Part shown: in pieces, positions 1-8,191 of the stretch | How positions within the stretch are numbered: the stretch's first letter is position 1 | Layout: each line of letters begins with the position of its first letter | Source: Klebsiella aerogenes | Lineage (GTDB): Bacteria > Pseudomonadota > Gammaproteobacteria > Enterobacterales > Enterobacteriaceae | Length of the DNA: 64,000 bases | NCBI GenBank assembly: GCA_029027985.1 | Contig: CP119076.1 | Coordinates: 2,664,422 to 2,728,421, forward strand | Direction: 5' to 3' | Position numbers and translations under genes: made by a program | Notes under the pieces: model-generated | Database searches by the model: none | The model's input: the letters and a program-made list of their open reading frames with translations, nothing else | What the model was told of the DNA's origin: nothing

Positions 1-133
1 TTGATGGAATCTTGGATCCCAAAGCCAACCGCCCCTCCACTATCGCTTTACGCAGTGCAGAGTAAACCTGATCTTTGATAACACCTTTCTCCAGAAAAAG
101 CTCCTGAAACAAAGGGGCGTTTGCTTTCTTCAT
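1..133 (-). CDS. MocR/GntR-type transcriptional regulator, N-terminal part (runs off window)
   Basis: On the minus strand an ATG at 133 opens a frame that stays open to the window edge (44 codons). The peptide contains the segment QVYSALRKAIVEGRL, followed by GSKIPS, which is the start of a GntR-type winged helix (an xLRxAIxxGxLxxGxxLPSSR pattern). An N-terminal extension of this kind before the helix is common in MocR regulators, which carry a PLP-binding aminotransferase-like domain, but that domain lies outside the window. The gene is divergent from the acetyltransferase at 260, so it may control it; MocR proteins often regulate a divergent neighbour. The family call rests on about 25 residues. 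Confidence 0.6.
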   Translation of the reverse strand, partial: MKKANAPLFQELFLEKGVIKDQVYSALRKAIVEGRLALGSKIPS

Positions 134-259
134 CGTTATGACTCGGCGGTTAAAAGTGGATCCTACAAATATCTATAAAGTGTCTCTATGCGATAGAAGT
201 GAAGACAATTAGGATCATCTTTACAGAATAACACTGTTTATCAAAATATCTGGAGCATC

Positions 260-721
260 ATGAAAAATATAATTATTGATACTGACAAAATGACTATCGA
301 GCCAGTAGCGCCAGCGGATTATGCCGCCTGGGCTCCGCTATGGCAAAACTATCTGACATTTTATCGAACTGCGCTTGCAAAAAGTATTACTCAATTAACC
401 TGGGACCGTTTTTTTAATCCTGTAGAACCCGTCTTCGGTGCTGTTGCTAAATATAATGGCGAAGTTGTCGGCTTTGTTCATTATTTGTTCCATCGCTCAA
501 CATGGTCGGAATCAGATTATTGTTATCTGGAAGATTTATTTGTAAGTGAGCACGTCCGTGGTCAGAATATCGGCAAAAAGCTTATCGAGTATGTTCAACA
601 GAGCGCCCGCAAACGCCATTCATCCAGAGTATACTGGCATACTCATGAAACGAACCTCCGTGGGCAACGCCTTTATGACTGGGTCGCTAAAAAAAGCGGC
701 ATGATTGAATATCGAATGTAA
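260..721 (+). CDS. GNAT family N-acetyltransferase
   Basis: 153-residue protein with a GNAT fold: an N-terminal substrate half, then the strand YCYLEDLFVSEHVRGQNIGK, which holds the acetyl-CoA pyrophosphate loop (R/Q-x-x-G-x-G/A form, here RGQNIGKKL), and a C-terminal segment VYWHTHETNLRGQRLYD typical of the family. It probably transfers an acetyl group from acetyl-CoA to a small amine; the substrate cannot be read from the sequence. The start at 260 has a GGAGC Shine-Dalgarno at 252-256. An internal ATG at residue 11 would also give a normal GNAT N-terminus. It is divergent from the regulator fragment at 1-133. The gene is richer in A+T than the core genes that follow. Confidence 0.8.
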   Translation: MKNIIIDTDKMTIEPVAPADYAAWAPLWQNYLTFYRTALAKSITQLTWDRFFNPVEPVFGAVAKYNGEVVGFVHYLFHRSTWSESDYCYLEDLFVSEHVRGQNIGKKLIEYVQQSARKRHSSRVYWHTHETNLRGQRLYDWVAKKSGMIEYRM

Positions 722-834
722 GTTGCGCTCACGGATACTTGTGCTGACTTATTATTTCCATACTACTCAAATAACCCAGAGTCCGAAATATACAACCGTT
801 TGTCATTCGCTGGTATTGTGAACACCGCGAAACC

Positions 835-865
835 TAAAAAATGGGGCTTTCTTCCAAAAGCCCCA
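835..865 (-). terminator. Rho-independent terminator of the EEP-family gene
   Basis: Read on the minus strand, a 9-bp stem (TGGGGCTTT pairing with AAAGCCCCA, 842-865) is followed by six U residues (plus-strand A run 836-841). It lies just past the stop codon of the gene at 873-1778. Confidence 0.85.
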
Positions 866-872
866 CACAACA

Positions 873-1778
873 TTACTGTTCAGTGAGTTCAAGCTCGGCG
901 ATGACCGGCAGATGGTCACTGGCCGCCGACCAGTTAAATTCTGGTGAGTTATGCGGAATGTCCAGTTTCTTCACATCCCATTTCTGGCCTTTGAAAGTGA
1001 ATATATGGTCAATATCAATCGCCGGGTTAACGGCAGGCCAGCTTCGGGTATCGGTCCCCTTTTTCGACACTTCATTAAAGAAAAAACCGATCTCTTTCAC
1101 CGGCTGTTCTTCACGCGTGGAGTTAAAATCACCGGCAAGGATTTTAATCGAAGAGGCAATATCCTTAAAATCAGACGCTGCATCGCCAATGCTTAGATCT
1201 AACAGATAGCGCGCCTGCTCGGTCCGCATAGCCGGATCTTTTTGCCAGTCGAGATGAGTCACCATGATAATCGGCGCGGAATCAAACCCGGGCACGTCAA
1301 CTTGCGCCAGTAGCGCAACGCGCTGTTCGGCATCCCCTGACGGTAGTTTTATTACCTGCGAATGCAGAATCTTATATTTTGAAAGCAATCCTAAACCATA
1401 TTCGCCGCCATCGAAATCCAGTGCCTTACCAAACGCATAGTGCATATTGTTGGCGTCGGCGATAGTTTTTAATTGATCAACTTTTTGGCTGCGCTGCGTT
1501 TTGTTATCGACTTCAGGCACGGCAATAATATCGGCATTGATTTTTTTAATTGCTGAATTAAGCGCCGTGAAGTCAGCCACATTATCGGAGGCCTCATTCT
1601 TACCGATGTTGTAGGTTGCGATCCGCAGCGTCGGTTTATTGTGGGTATAGACTTTATCAGGCACACCACCTTTCTGTACGGCAAGTATCTCATTACCTGC
1701 AAGTTTTTCTGCCGCCTGGACGTTAACCGCCAGGCACGCCAACGCCGCCATGGTCAGTGCGATTTTCTTTTTCATCAT
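873..1778 (-). CDS. Secreted endonuclease/exonuclease/phosphatase (EEP) family protein
   Basis: About 301 residues from the chosen start. It begins with a signal peptide (MMKKKIALTMAALACLAVNVQA, cleaved before AEKL), so it should act in the periplasm or outside. The mature part has the EEP/DNase I-like order of motifs: LRIATYNIG near the start, IIAVPEVDNKT (metal-binding Glu), VTHLDWQ, LAGDFNST, and a final SDHLPVIAEL with the catalytic His. These support a metal-dependent phosphodiesterase or phosphatase acting on nucleic acid, inositol phosphate or lipid head groups; the substrate is unknown. A longer frame reaches 1853, but the ATG pair at 1778/1775 is preceded by AAAGGGA and leads straight into the signal peptide, so it is preferred. 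Confidence 0.75.
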   Translation of the reverse strand: MMKKKIALTMAALACLAVNVQAAEKLAGNEILAVQKGGVPDKVYTHNKPTLRIATYNIGKNEASDNVADFTALNSAIKKINADIIAVPEVDNKTQRSQKVDQLKTIADANNMHYAFGKALDFDGGEYGLGLLSKYKILHSQVIKLPSGDAEQRVALLAQVDVPGFDSAPIIMVTHLDWQKDPAMRTEQARYLLDLSIGDAASDFKDIASSIKILAGDFNSTREEQPVKEIGFFFNEVSKKGTDTRSWPAVNPAIDIDHIFTFKGQKWDVKKLDIPHNSPEFNWSAASDHLPVIAELELTEQ

Positions 1779-2028
1779 TCTTATATTCCCTTTGTTCACG
1801 TGGTTGTGCTGTAAGGGTAACGAGTGAAAGCATTGATTATCGTGATAAATCACGCAAACTTATAACGCGATGAGAATTAAGTAGCCCATTATTGTTCCCT
1901 CGCTGCGAAACGCATAGCGTTGAAACGAAAGATTATTAAAAACCGCCGGCACCGGATAACTCACCGAATTCCTTGCGCTTTTACCACCATCTCAACGTCA
2001 GACAACCGTCCACGCCCTGCTTTACTGG

Positions 2029-2057
2029 TTGACCAATCGGCCGCGCAGGGCTATGCC
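2029..2057 (+). promoter_or_regulatory. Candidate sigma-70 promoter of gapC
   Basis: TTGACC (2029-2034), a 17-bp spacer and TATGCC (2052-2057) lie about 45 bases before the gapC start. The -35 box is good and the -10 box only fair. The rest of the 323-base stretch 1779-2101 between the divergent genes shows no other gene; it must also hold the promoter of the EEP-family gene, which could not be placed. Confidence 0.4.
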
Positions 2058-2101
2058 TGGAGAAGTTTTCATGTCTCGACTTCACAACCAGGAGATTATC
2101 C

Positions 2102-3100
2102 ATGAGCAAACTTGGGATTAATGGATTTGGTCGTATTGGACGTTTGGTACTTCGCCGTTTGTTAGAAGTGAATAGCCCGCTGGAGGTGGTGGCCATCAAT
2201 GACCTCACGTCGCCAAAGGTGCTGGCTTACCTGCTCAAACATGACTCTAACTACGGTCCTTTCCCATGGAGCGTTGATTTTACGGAAGATGCGCTAATCG
2301 TTAATGGTAAAAAAATTACCGTCTATGCGGAAAAAGAGGCACAGCACATTCCGTGGAAAGCGGCGGGCGCTGAGGTTATCGTCGAATGCACCGGCTTCTA
2401 TACCTCCGCGGAGAAATCGCAGGCTCACCTGACTGCTGGCGCGAAAAAAGTGCTGATCTCCGCCCCCGCTGGCGAAATGAAAACCATCGTTTATCACGTC
2501 AACGATGACACCATGAGCCCGGATGACACCATTATTTCCGTGGCGTCCTGTACCACCAACTGCCTGGCGCCGATGGCGAAAGTTCTCAACGACGCCTTCG
2601 GTATCACCGTCGGCACCATGACCACCATCCATGCTTATACCGGCACGCAGTCGCTGGTCGATGGCCCCCGCGGCAAAGACCTGCGCGCCTCGCGTGCGGC
2701 GGCGGAGAACATTATTCCGCATACCACCGGCGCGGCCAAAGCCATCGGTTTGGTGATCCCGGCTCTGAGCGGCAAACTGAAAGGCCACGCCCAGCGCGTG
2801 CCGACCAAAACGGGATCGGTCACGGAACTGGTTTCAGTGCTGGCGAAAAAAGTCACCGCCGAAGAAGTCAACCAGGCGATGAAGAATGCGGCGGCGAACA
2901 ATGAATCTTTCGGCTATACCGAAGAAGAAATTGTTTCTTCCGATATCATCGGCAGCCATTTCGGCTCGATTTACGATGCGACGCAGCTGGAGGTCATGGA
3001 GGCTGGCGGCGTGCAGTTGGTGAAAACCGTGGCCTGGTATGACAACGAATACGGTTTTGTCACCCAGCTGATTCGCGTGCTGGATAAATTTGCTAAATAA
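2102..3100 (+). CDS. gapC: Glyceraldehyde-3-phosphate dehydrogenase, type I (GapC)
   Basis: 332-residue full-length GAPDH that oxidises glyceraldehyde 3-phosphate to 1,3-bisphosphoglycerate with NAD and phosphate in the cytoplasm. The NAD-binding [10 protein letters not shown] is at residues 5-14, the catalytic Cys150 sits in ASCTTN, and the partner His177 in TIHAYT. The C-terminal WYDNEYGF motif is present. The start has a strong AGGAG at 2089-2093. Position next to ydcF matches gapC of E. coli, which is a broken pseudogene in strain K-12; here the frame is uninterrupted with all catalytic residues. It is distinct from the main glycolytic gapA locus by context. Its role as a second GAPDH is not evident from sequence alone. 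Confidence 0.9.
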   Translation: MSKLGINGFGRIGRLVLRRLLEVNSPLEVVAINDLTSPKVLAYLLKHDSNYGPFPWSVDFTEDALIVNGKKITVYAEKEAQHIPWKAAGAEVIVECTGFYTSAEKSQAHLTAGAKKVLISAPAGEMKTIVYHVNDDTMSPDDTIISVASCTTNCLAPMAKVLNDAFGITVGTMTTIHAYTGTQSLVDGPRGKDLRASRAAAENIIPHTTGAAKAIGLVIPALSGKLKGHAQRVPTKTGSVTELVSVLAKKVTAEEVNQAMKNAAANNESFGYTEEEIVSSDIIGSHFGSIYDATQLEVMEAGGVQLVKTVAWYDNEYGFVTQLIRVLDKFAK

Positions 3101-3110
3101 CCGACGCTAT

Positions 3111-3138
3111 AATGCGGATAGCCGCGGCTATCCGCATT
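3111..3138. terminator. Perfect 28-bp palindrome, bidirectional terminator between gapC and ydcF
   Basis: Positions 3111-3138 equal their own reverse complement: AATGCGGATAGCCG and its mirror. The stem ends in AAT/ATT on both sides. It sits between the convergent stops of gapC (3100) and ydcF (3143), as expected of a terminator shared by both, although the U tracts are short. Confidence 0.7.
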
Positions 3139-3142
3139 TCTT

Positions 3143-3934
3143 CTATCCCAGCGTCCTCGCGGCCAGCGCTTCGCTCAGCAGGCTATCTTCGCGCAGTTGC
3201 CGCCACGCCTCGCTTATGTGTGGCGGAAAATCGACGTGGGCGATAAAACCTTTACCCTGCGGGCCGTAGCCCTGCGGATTATCCTGCAGACGCGGCAGCT
3301 CGCCGAGCAGCAGCGCCAGATAGCGCCCCACAGGCCACAACCCCGCCTGCTCGCCGCTAAATCTCAGGCCGCTGGCGCTGTTTTCCAACTGTGGCGAGCA
3401 GCCCGGATAGCTCCACCATTGCGGCGGCGGCGTGACGCCCTGCCAGACGCGGGTAAAGGTCGCCATTGTCCGTCGCTGCATCGTCGGATCCTGGACCACC
3501 ACGCCGTGGGTATGCGCCAACCCCCGGGCTTCCAGCACCTCGCGGGTAAACCAGGCATTCTCGCCACAGTTGGTCGAGCGGTCTTCTACCACAACATCTT
3601 CACGCGGGATGTTCCAGAAGCGTTCAGCGATGTCCGCCAGAATATGCGACTCCGGACGCCCCTCGACCGGCAGCGTGTGGTAATGCGGATGTTGGCGCAC
3701 GGCATCGTATAAAAAAACCGTCGAATGACCGATGCCGCCGCTTATCAGCAGCGGAACCTGCGTCTGCGCCGCCAGCTGGCAAGCGGCGTCGATCGTGGGG
3801 ATCACCGCGTTACCCGCCAACACCACCAGTTGCGGCTGCGCGTTTTGCGCTAAATCATCCTGCGCCAACCAGTCGCCTATCAGATTAGCCGCCGCTAGCG
3901 TCTCACGCGAAAGCGCCGGAAAATGTTCTGCCAT
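3143..3934 (-). CDS. ydcF: YdcF, DUF218-family protein
   Basis: 263 residues, close to the 266 of E. coli YdcF. The DUF218 core is visible: LVVLAGNAVIPTIDAA, then PLLISGGIGHST (glycine-rich loop), VVEDRSTNCGENAWFT (acidic/Asn loop) and VVQDPTMQRRTMATF. E. coli YdcF has been reported to bind S-adenosylmethionine, but its biological role is unknown. Unlike the DUF218 proteins SanA and ElyC, it shows no N-terminal membrane segment, so it is probably cytosolic. AGGAAAGGGT precedes the ATG. The gene is convergent with gapC as in E. coli; the IS element at 3984 lies just upstream of its start and may have separated it from its original promoter region. Confidence 0.85.
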   Translation of the reverse strand: MAEHFPALSRETLAAANLIGDWLAQDDLAQNAQPQLVVLAGNAVIPTIDAACQLAAQTQVPLLISGGIGHSTVFLYDAVRQHPHYHTLPVEGRPESHILADIAERFWNIPREDVVVEDRSTNCGENAWFTREVLEARGLAHTHGVVVQDPTMQRRTMATFTRVWQGVTPPPQWWSYPGCSPQLENSASGLRFSGEQAGLWPVGRYLALLLGELPRLQDNPQGYGPQGKGFIAHVDFPPHISEAWRQLREDSLLSEALAARTLG

Positions 3935-3963
3935 ACCCTTTCCTTCTTCTGTTCAGGTCCATC

Positions 3964-4130
3964 AATGATGTCTGCGCAACATCTTGACATCCTCCCCGCC
4001 CTAAAGGACGGGGATTCCTACCGCGTTCAGACCGGAGCCTGAATCACCTCGGTGGGTTCCTGCTTCAACGGGTGGCCTGAATGCGCCATTCCTCCACAGG
4101 CAAGCACGGCATGTCCTGCCGCTAGAATGT
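3964..4130 (-). ncRNA. Putative omegaRNA/right-end RNA of the TnpB element
   Basis: TnpB nucleases use an RNA made from the 3' end of tnpB plus the right end of the element, with the guide copied from DNA just outside. Here the right end holds an imperfect hairpin (3994-4013) and ends in TCAA (minus strand, 3987-3984). The predicted guide would start GATGTTGCGCAGACATCATT (minus strand from 3983). Both the existence and the limits of this RNA are inferred from the family; 4130 is an arbitrary inner limit. Confidence 0.35.
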
Positions 4131-5235
4131 TACGAGCGCCGTTTATATCGGCGTTCTCGGTATATCCGCATTCAAGGCACTCGAATCGACTTTGTGACAG
4201 GCGGTTCTCTTTCGCTGTATGCCCACAGCTGGCGCAACGCTGACTGGTATATGCCGGTGGTATCGCCAGAACTTGACCACCGCGCCAGAGCTGCTTGTAC
4301 TCAAGCTGACGGCGCATTTCATACCAGCCCTGATCCAGTATCGAACGGTTCAGACCTGATTTGGCTCTGACATTCCGTCCGGGCTGCTCTGCCGTACCTT
4401 TTGCCGATTTCGACATGTTACTGACCTTCAAATCCTCAATGACTATCATTGCGTGGTTTTTGCTGATTTCATTCGTGACTTTGTGAAGGTAGTCGCGCCG
4501 GATATTGGCAATGTGCGAGTGATGACGCTGGATTTTTCGTTTCTGTTTCTGCCAGTTGGCACTGAATTTAACTTTGCGGCTTAACTGGCGCTGGAACTTT
4601 GCCAGCTTGCGCTGGCTTGATTTAAAACTATTTACGGGCTGGTATATCGTCCCATCTGAAAGTGTGGCGAGTTTCGTTATTCCGGCATCGAGTCCGATCA
4701 TTGACTCGGCGTTGTGAACGGGTTCAGCCACTTCGTATTCGGTCTGGATACTGACGTACCACTTGCCGCATGACTGGCTGACCGTGACGTTTTTCACAAC
4801 GCCCATGACTTCACGGCTGTTGCGATAGCTTATCCACCCTAACTTTGTCAGGGATATACGACTGTTGATCTGGTCGAGCTTCACCCCTTGCGGGTAGCGG
4901 AAAGCATCGTTTCGACCTCTTTTTTTGAAACGGGGGAATGCTGCGCGCTTCTGGAAGAAATTCTTGTAGCCGCGCTCCAGATCTTTTAGTGACTGCTGCA
5001 ACGGCTGTGATGGCGCATCTTTGAGCCATAGGGTATCAGGGTGTGTTTTCCACTCAATGAGCCATGAGGCCATTTTGGTGTAGGGAACATACTTATTTCC
5101 TGCCTCATGATTCTCATTTTGGATCGCTAACGCACAGTTGAAAACGAAGCGACAAGCCCCAGCGAAGCGCCGCATATCGCGCTCCTGCTGACCATTTGGT
5201 CTTAACTGGAATTTGAAGGCTTGAAGTCGTTTCAT
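4027..5235 (-). CDS. tnpB: RNA-guided endonuclease TnpB (IS605 OrfB)
   Basis: 402 residues, the normal TnpB length. It starts with the N-terminal helix-turn-helix-like region ([20 protein letters not shown]), then a RuvC-like nuclease with the acidic triad Asp183 (GLDAGITKL), Glu267 ([10 protein letters not shown]) and Asp363 (NADINGARN). A four-cysteine zinc ribbon (Cys334, Cys337, Cys353, Cys356) lies between the last two. TnpB cuts DNA that matches the guide in its omegaRNA and so helps keep the element at its site after TnpA excises it. All key residues are present, so the protein is predicted active. Its start overlaps the upstream part of tnpA, with the two promoters in the same short region. 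Confidence 0.92.
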   Translation of the reverse strand: MKRLQAFKFQLRPNGQQERDMRRFAGACRFVFNCALAIQNENHEAGNKYVPYTKMASWLIEWKTHPDTLWLKDAPSQPLQQSLKDLERGYKNFFQKRAAFPRFKKRGRNDAFRYPQGVKLDQINSRISLTKLGWISYRNSREVMGVVKNVTVSQSCGKWYVSIQTEYEVAEPVHNAESMIGLDAGITKLATLSDGTIYQPVNSFKSSQRKLAKFQRQLSRKVKFSANWQKQKRKIQRHHSHIANIRRDYLHKVTNEISKNHAMIVIEDLKVSNMSKSAKGTAEQPGRNVRAKSGLNRSILDQGWYEMRRQLEYKQLWRGGQVLAIPPAYTSQRCASCGHTAKENRLSQSRFECLECGYTENADINGARNILAAGHAVLACGGMAHSGHPLKQEPTEVIQAPV

Positions 5236-5257
5236 GTGTACTATTATACTTTGGTCT

Positions 5258-5674
5258 ATGACAAAAGAAACTGATATTCGCCGAGGAAGACACTGCGTTT
5301 TCCTGATGCATGTTCACTTGGTATTCGTCGCCAAATATCGACGAAAAATATTTGATCTGGATGCCATCGAAAAGCTCCGCAGCTACTTTGCCAGCGTATG
5401 CGCTGATTTTGATGTTGAACTGGTTGAGATGGACGGGGAATGCGATCACGTACATTTGCTGATTAATTACCCGCCAAAACTCGCAGTATCGAATCTGGTC
5501 AACAGCCTTAAAGGCGTTTCCAGCAGACTGCTTCGCCGTGACCGGCCAGATATCGCACTGCGCTATTACTACAAAGGCGTTCTGTGGACACCGAGTTATT
5601 TTGCGAGTAGTTGCGGCGGTGCGCCAATTTCGATCATCCGGCAATACATCGAGCAGCAGCAAACACCAGGTTAG
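5258..5674 (+). CDS. tnpA: Y1 (HUH) transposase TnpA of an IS605-type element
   Basis: 138 residues from the ATG at 5258; an upstream in-frame start at 5234 is less likely because it overlaps the tnpB start codon. The HUH metal-binding motif is His64-Val-His66 in CDHVHLL and the nucleophile Tyr130 is in SIIRQYIEQQ. Such enzymes cut and rejoin single-stranded DNA at hairpin-marked ends and move by a peel-and-paste route. A TATACT-like -10 box immediately precedes the start. It is divergent from tnpB. The length matches intact relatives, so it is not obviously truncated. Confidence 0.9.
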   Translation: MTKETDIRRGRHCVFLMHVHLVFVAKYRRKIFDLDAIEKLRSYFASVCADFDVELVEMDGECDHVHLLINYPPKLAVSNLVNSLKGVSSRLLRRDRPDIALRYYYKGVLWTPSYFASSCGGAPISIIRQYIEQQQTPG

Positions 5675-5701
5675 CCGAAAAACCGCAGTGCGATGAAAGG
5701 G

Positions 5702-5734
5702 AAAACCCCGGCAGCCTTCCGTAGCCGCCGGGGG
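5702..5734 (-). terminator. Terminator downstream of the ast-linked permease
   Basis: On the minus strand GCCGGGG and CCCCGGC arms (5706-5733, with an imperfect inner stem) are followed by TTTT (plus-strand AAAA 5702-5705), directly after the permease stop at 5739. Confidence 0.75.
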
Positions 5735-5738
5735 TCGC

Positions 5739-7175
5739 TCAGGCGCTGATATTATCCAGCGCCAGCTGCCCTTCTCGCTTCTGTTTCACTTTCCAGAAGC
5801 ACCACAGCGCGATAAACCAGACCGGCGAAGCAATTAACGCCAACAGCGTATCCGGATCGAAAATCATAATGAAAATCGAAAAGGCGAAGAACAGCAGGCT
5901 CAACCAGCACATCACCACGCCCGCCGGCATTTTGAATTTCGACTGCGCGTGCAGATCCGGGCGCTGATGGCGATACACCAGGTACGCAACGAGGATCATT
6001 CCCCAGCTAAAGACCACCATGATCGCCGCCAGCGTTGACACGATAGTGAACAACGTCATCACGTTCGGCACCAGGAACAGCAGCAGCGTACCGCTCAGCA
6101 TACAGAAGCAGGAGAACAGCAGGCTGCGCACCGGAATGCGAGTATTGCGCGACAAAATGCGGAACTGCCAGTGCGCATGTTTCTCCACCGACAAGCCGTA
6201 CAACATGCGGGTACTAGAGTAGACGCCGCTGTTGGCCGACGACATGGCCGAGGTTAAGGCAACAAAGTTAATCACCGCGGCGGCGGCTGGCAGTCCGGCT
6301 TTAGCAAACAGGGTCACGAATGGGCTGGCATCCGGCGACACACCAGGCCAGGAGGCCACGGCAATAATCACCACCATCGACAGCAGATAGAAAATGATAA
6401 TCCGCAGCGGCAGCGCGTTAATCGCCTTCGGCAGGATCCGCTCGGGATCGCGCGTTTCCGCCGTCATGGTGCCGAGCAGTTCAATCCCGGTGAAGGAGAA
6501 AATGGCTATCTGGAAACCGGCGAAGAAACCGGTCACGCCGTGCGGCATAAAGGCCGTCGGGTCAGTGATATGGCCTAACGAGGCCTTAACGCCGTCCGGC
6601 GAGGTCCAGCCGATGGCGATCATCCACGCGCCGGTTAAAATCAGCGCAATGATGGTGACCACTTTAATCAGCGCAAACCAGAATTCGGCTTCACCAAACA
6701 TTTTTACCGACAGCAGATTAAACAGGAACAGGATCCCGAGGGTACTCAGCGCGGGCATCCACGCCGACATCTCCGGGAACCAATACTGCATATAGCTACC
6801 GCAAACCACCACATCGGCGATACAGGTGACGACCCAACTGAGCCAGTAAGTCCAGCCGAGGTAAAAACTGGCTTGCGGACCAAGGTAGTCGCCGACGAAA
6901 TCAGCAAACGATCGGTAATCCAGGCGGGTGAGCAACAACTCCCCCATTGCCCGCATGACCATATAAGTAAAGAAACCGACCAGCAGATAGATAAGCAAAA
7001 TGGACGTACCGGCGACGGCAATGTTCCTGCCCGCGCCCATAAACAGCCCAGTACCGATAGCGCCGCCCAGCGCAATCATCTGAATGTGCCGGGCGCCAAG
7101 GCCGCGTTTGAGCTGCGACGGGCACTCCTCGTCGATGGCAGGTTGAACCTGCCCCTCACGTTGATGTTCAGTCAT
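5739..7175 (-). CDS. APC/AAT-family amino-acid permease, sixth gene of the ast operon
   Basis: 478 residues with about 12 hydrophobic segments. The N-terminal signature HIQMIALGGAIGTGLFMGAG (residues 30-49) is that of the amino acid transporter group which includes CycA, AnsP, AroP and LysP; overall the sequence reads most like the CycA (D-serine/alanine/glycine) branch. It should be an inner-membrane proton symporter. Only 10 bases separate the astE stop (7186) from its start, so it is almost certainly transcribed with astCADBE. This placement suggests uptake of arginine, ornithine or another substrate of the AST pathway, but that is inference. E. coli lacks a permease at this position. A terminator follows, and the IS605 element is inserted just beyond. 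Confidence 0.8.
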   Translation of the reverse strand: MTEHQREGQVQPAIDEECPSQLKRGLGARHIQMIALGGAIGTGLFMGAGRNIAVAGTSILLIYLLVGFFTYMVMRAMGELLLTRLDYRSFADFVGDYLGPQASFYLGWTYWLSWVVTCIADVVVCGSYMQYWFPEMSAWMPALSTLGILFLFNLLSVKMFGEAEFWFALIKVVTIIALILTGAWMIAIGWTSPDGVKASLGHITDPTAFMPHGVTGFFAGFQIAIFSFTGIELLGTMTAETRDPERILPKAINALPLRIIIFYLLSMVVIIAVASWPGVSPDASPFVTLFAKAGLPAAAAVINFVALTSAMSSANSGVYSSTRMLYGLSVEKHAHWQFRILSRNTRIPVRSLLFSCFCMLSGTLLLFLVPNVMTLFTIVSTLAAIMVVFSWGMILVAYLVYRHQRPDLHAQSKFKMPAGVVMCWLSLLFFAFSIFIMIFDPDTLLALIASPVWFIALWCFWKVKQKREGQLALDNISA

Positions 7176-7185
7176 GTCGATTCCT

Positions 7186-8181
7186 TCAAGCTGGCAAAGA
7201 AAGGCATGGCGCGGTAGATGTCAGCAGCAACCCGGCACGTTGACCGGCGGCGACGCCCGCATTCGGAAACAGAATGTAGGGGGCGTCGGCGTTGACCACC
7301 CAGGTTTTCTCCGCCTGACGGGCAATTTCATAGCCCGCCGGCAGCGCGGTGAAGTTTTCAATTTTCGGATCGAGATTGAGGGTAAAACCGTTTTCGCTCT
7401 TGATAATGCTTTGCTGCACCACGAAATACTCAACCGGCGCTTTACTGCGCGGCGGCATGATGCCGTCGGCGATCAGCGCGCCAATTGCCAGTTCGGTGGC
7501 GGCAAACAGCCGCAAATCGTTTTCACCGAACGGCATCACTTTCCCCAGCTCCAATGTGGCGCTTTGCGCGTCGAACTTCTCGCTAGTGAAATGGGTAAAG
7601 GTGCCGCCTGGTTCGGTGTGGCGCACGATGGCATCCATGCCGCTGGCCTGCAGCATCTGGTAAAACTCGGCGCAGTAGTCGCCATCATGGGCAGGCAGCA
7701 ACGCAAACTGGCGATACTTCGAGCCGCGGATCGCGGTATGTAGATCGAGATGCGTCCGGGTCGCCTTGCCGTGCGCGTCGGCGGTACGGAAGAAGGCCTG
7801 AACGGCCATCTCCAGTTCAAATGCGCGGCGCGATTCATTGCCCGGCGCCACCGCCAGATGGCGGCCGCCGAACAGACGATTGAGATCGTTGTGCAGATAG
7901 CGACGGCTGGCGCGAATAGCCGGTAGGTTGCCGAACACCACCAGCAGCGCGTGGGTCAGCGGCTGCTCGCCCTGGCTCAGCGCCTGCAGGATCTGCAGCA
8001 GCATCTCGATCGGCGCGGTTTCGTTACCATGCACCCCGGCAGACAGAATCGTCGCCTGACGCCACGGCGTCGTCGGCAGCAATTGCAGGATGCCATCGCC
8101 TAACCAGCTGGCTTCAATACCGGCTGGAAAGGTCCATGTCTGCAGTTTGCAGTGCAGTAAATCGTTGACATTTTGTTCCAT
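7186..8181 (-). CDS. astE: Succinylglutamate desuccinylase AstE
   Basis: 331 residues from the chosen start (E. coli AstE 322). It catalyses the last AST step, N-succinylglutamate to glutamate plus succinate. It belongs to the zinc carboxypeptidase-like AspA/AstE family: the zinc ligands are in SAGVHGNETAPIE (His and Glu near residues 55-60), the third ligand in THLDLHTAIRGS. A longer frame begins at 8208 inside astB; the ATG at 8181 is preferred because AAGGGG lies 7 bases upstream and it leaves a 10-base gap after astB. The permease follows 10 bases later. Confidence 0.93.
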   Translation of the reverse strand: MEQNVNDLLHCKLQTWTFPAGIEASWLGDGILQLLPTTPWRQATILSAGVHGNETAPIEMLLQILQALSQGEQPLTHALLVVFGNLPAIRASRRYLHNDLNRLFGGRHLAVAPGNESRRAFELEMAVQAFFRTADAHGKATRTHLDLHTAIRGSKYRQFALLPAHDGDYCAEFYQMLQASGMDAIVRHTEPGGTFTHFTSEKFDAQSATLELGKVMPFGENDLRLFAATELAIGALIADGIMPPRSKAPVEYFVVQQSIIKSENGFTLNLDPKIENFTALPAGYEIARQAEKTWVVNADAPYILFPNAGVAAGQRAGLLLTSTAPCLSLPA

Positions 8182-8191
8182 CCCCGGCCCC

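Larger units (their letters stand above)
3984..5690. mobile_element. IS200/IS605-family element with divergent tnpA and tnpB
   Basis: A Y1 transposase (tnpA, plus strand) and an RNA-guided nuclease (tnpB, minus strand) overlap at their 5' ends, the arrangement of the IS605 subgroup. The tnpB-side end carries a subterminal hairpin (CCCCGCCC-TAAA-GGACGGGG, 3994-4013) and finishes in TCAA on the minus strand, typical of right ends. The other end, near the tnpA stop, is not resolved: it must lie between 5674 and the host terminator beginning near 5702, perhaps next to a TTCAT read on the minus strand. As usual for this family there are no terminal inverted repeats or target duplications to confirm the borders. 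Both genes appear intact, so the element may be active. Confidence 0.8.

Noticed and set aside
841-1209. 122-codon plus-strand frame opposite the EEP-family gene
   Set aside because: It is antisense to a gene with clear family motifs and signal peptide, has no ribosome site and starts inside that gene's terminator.
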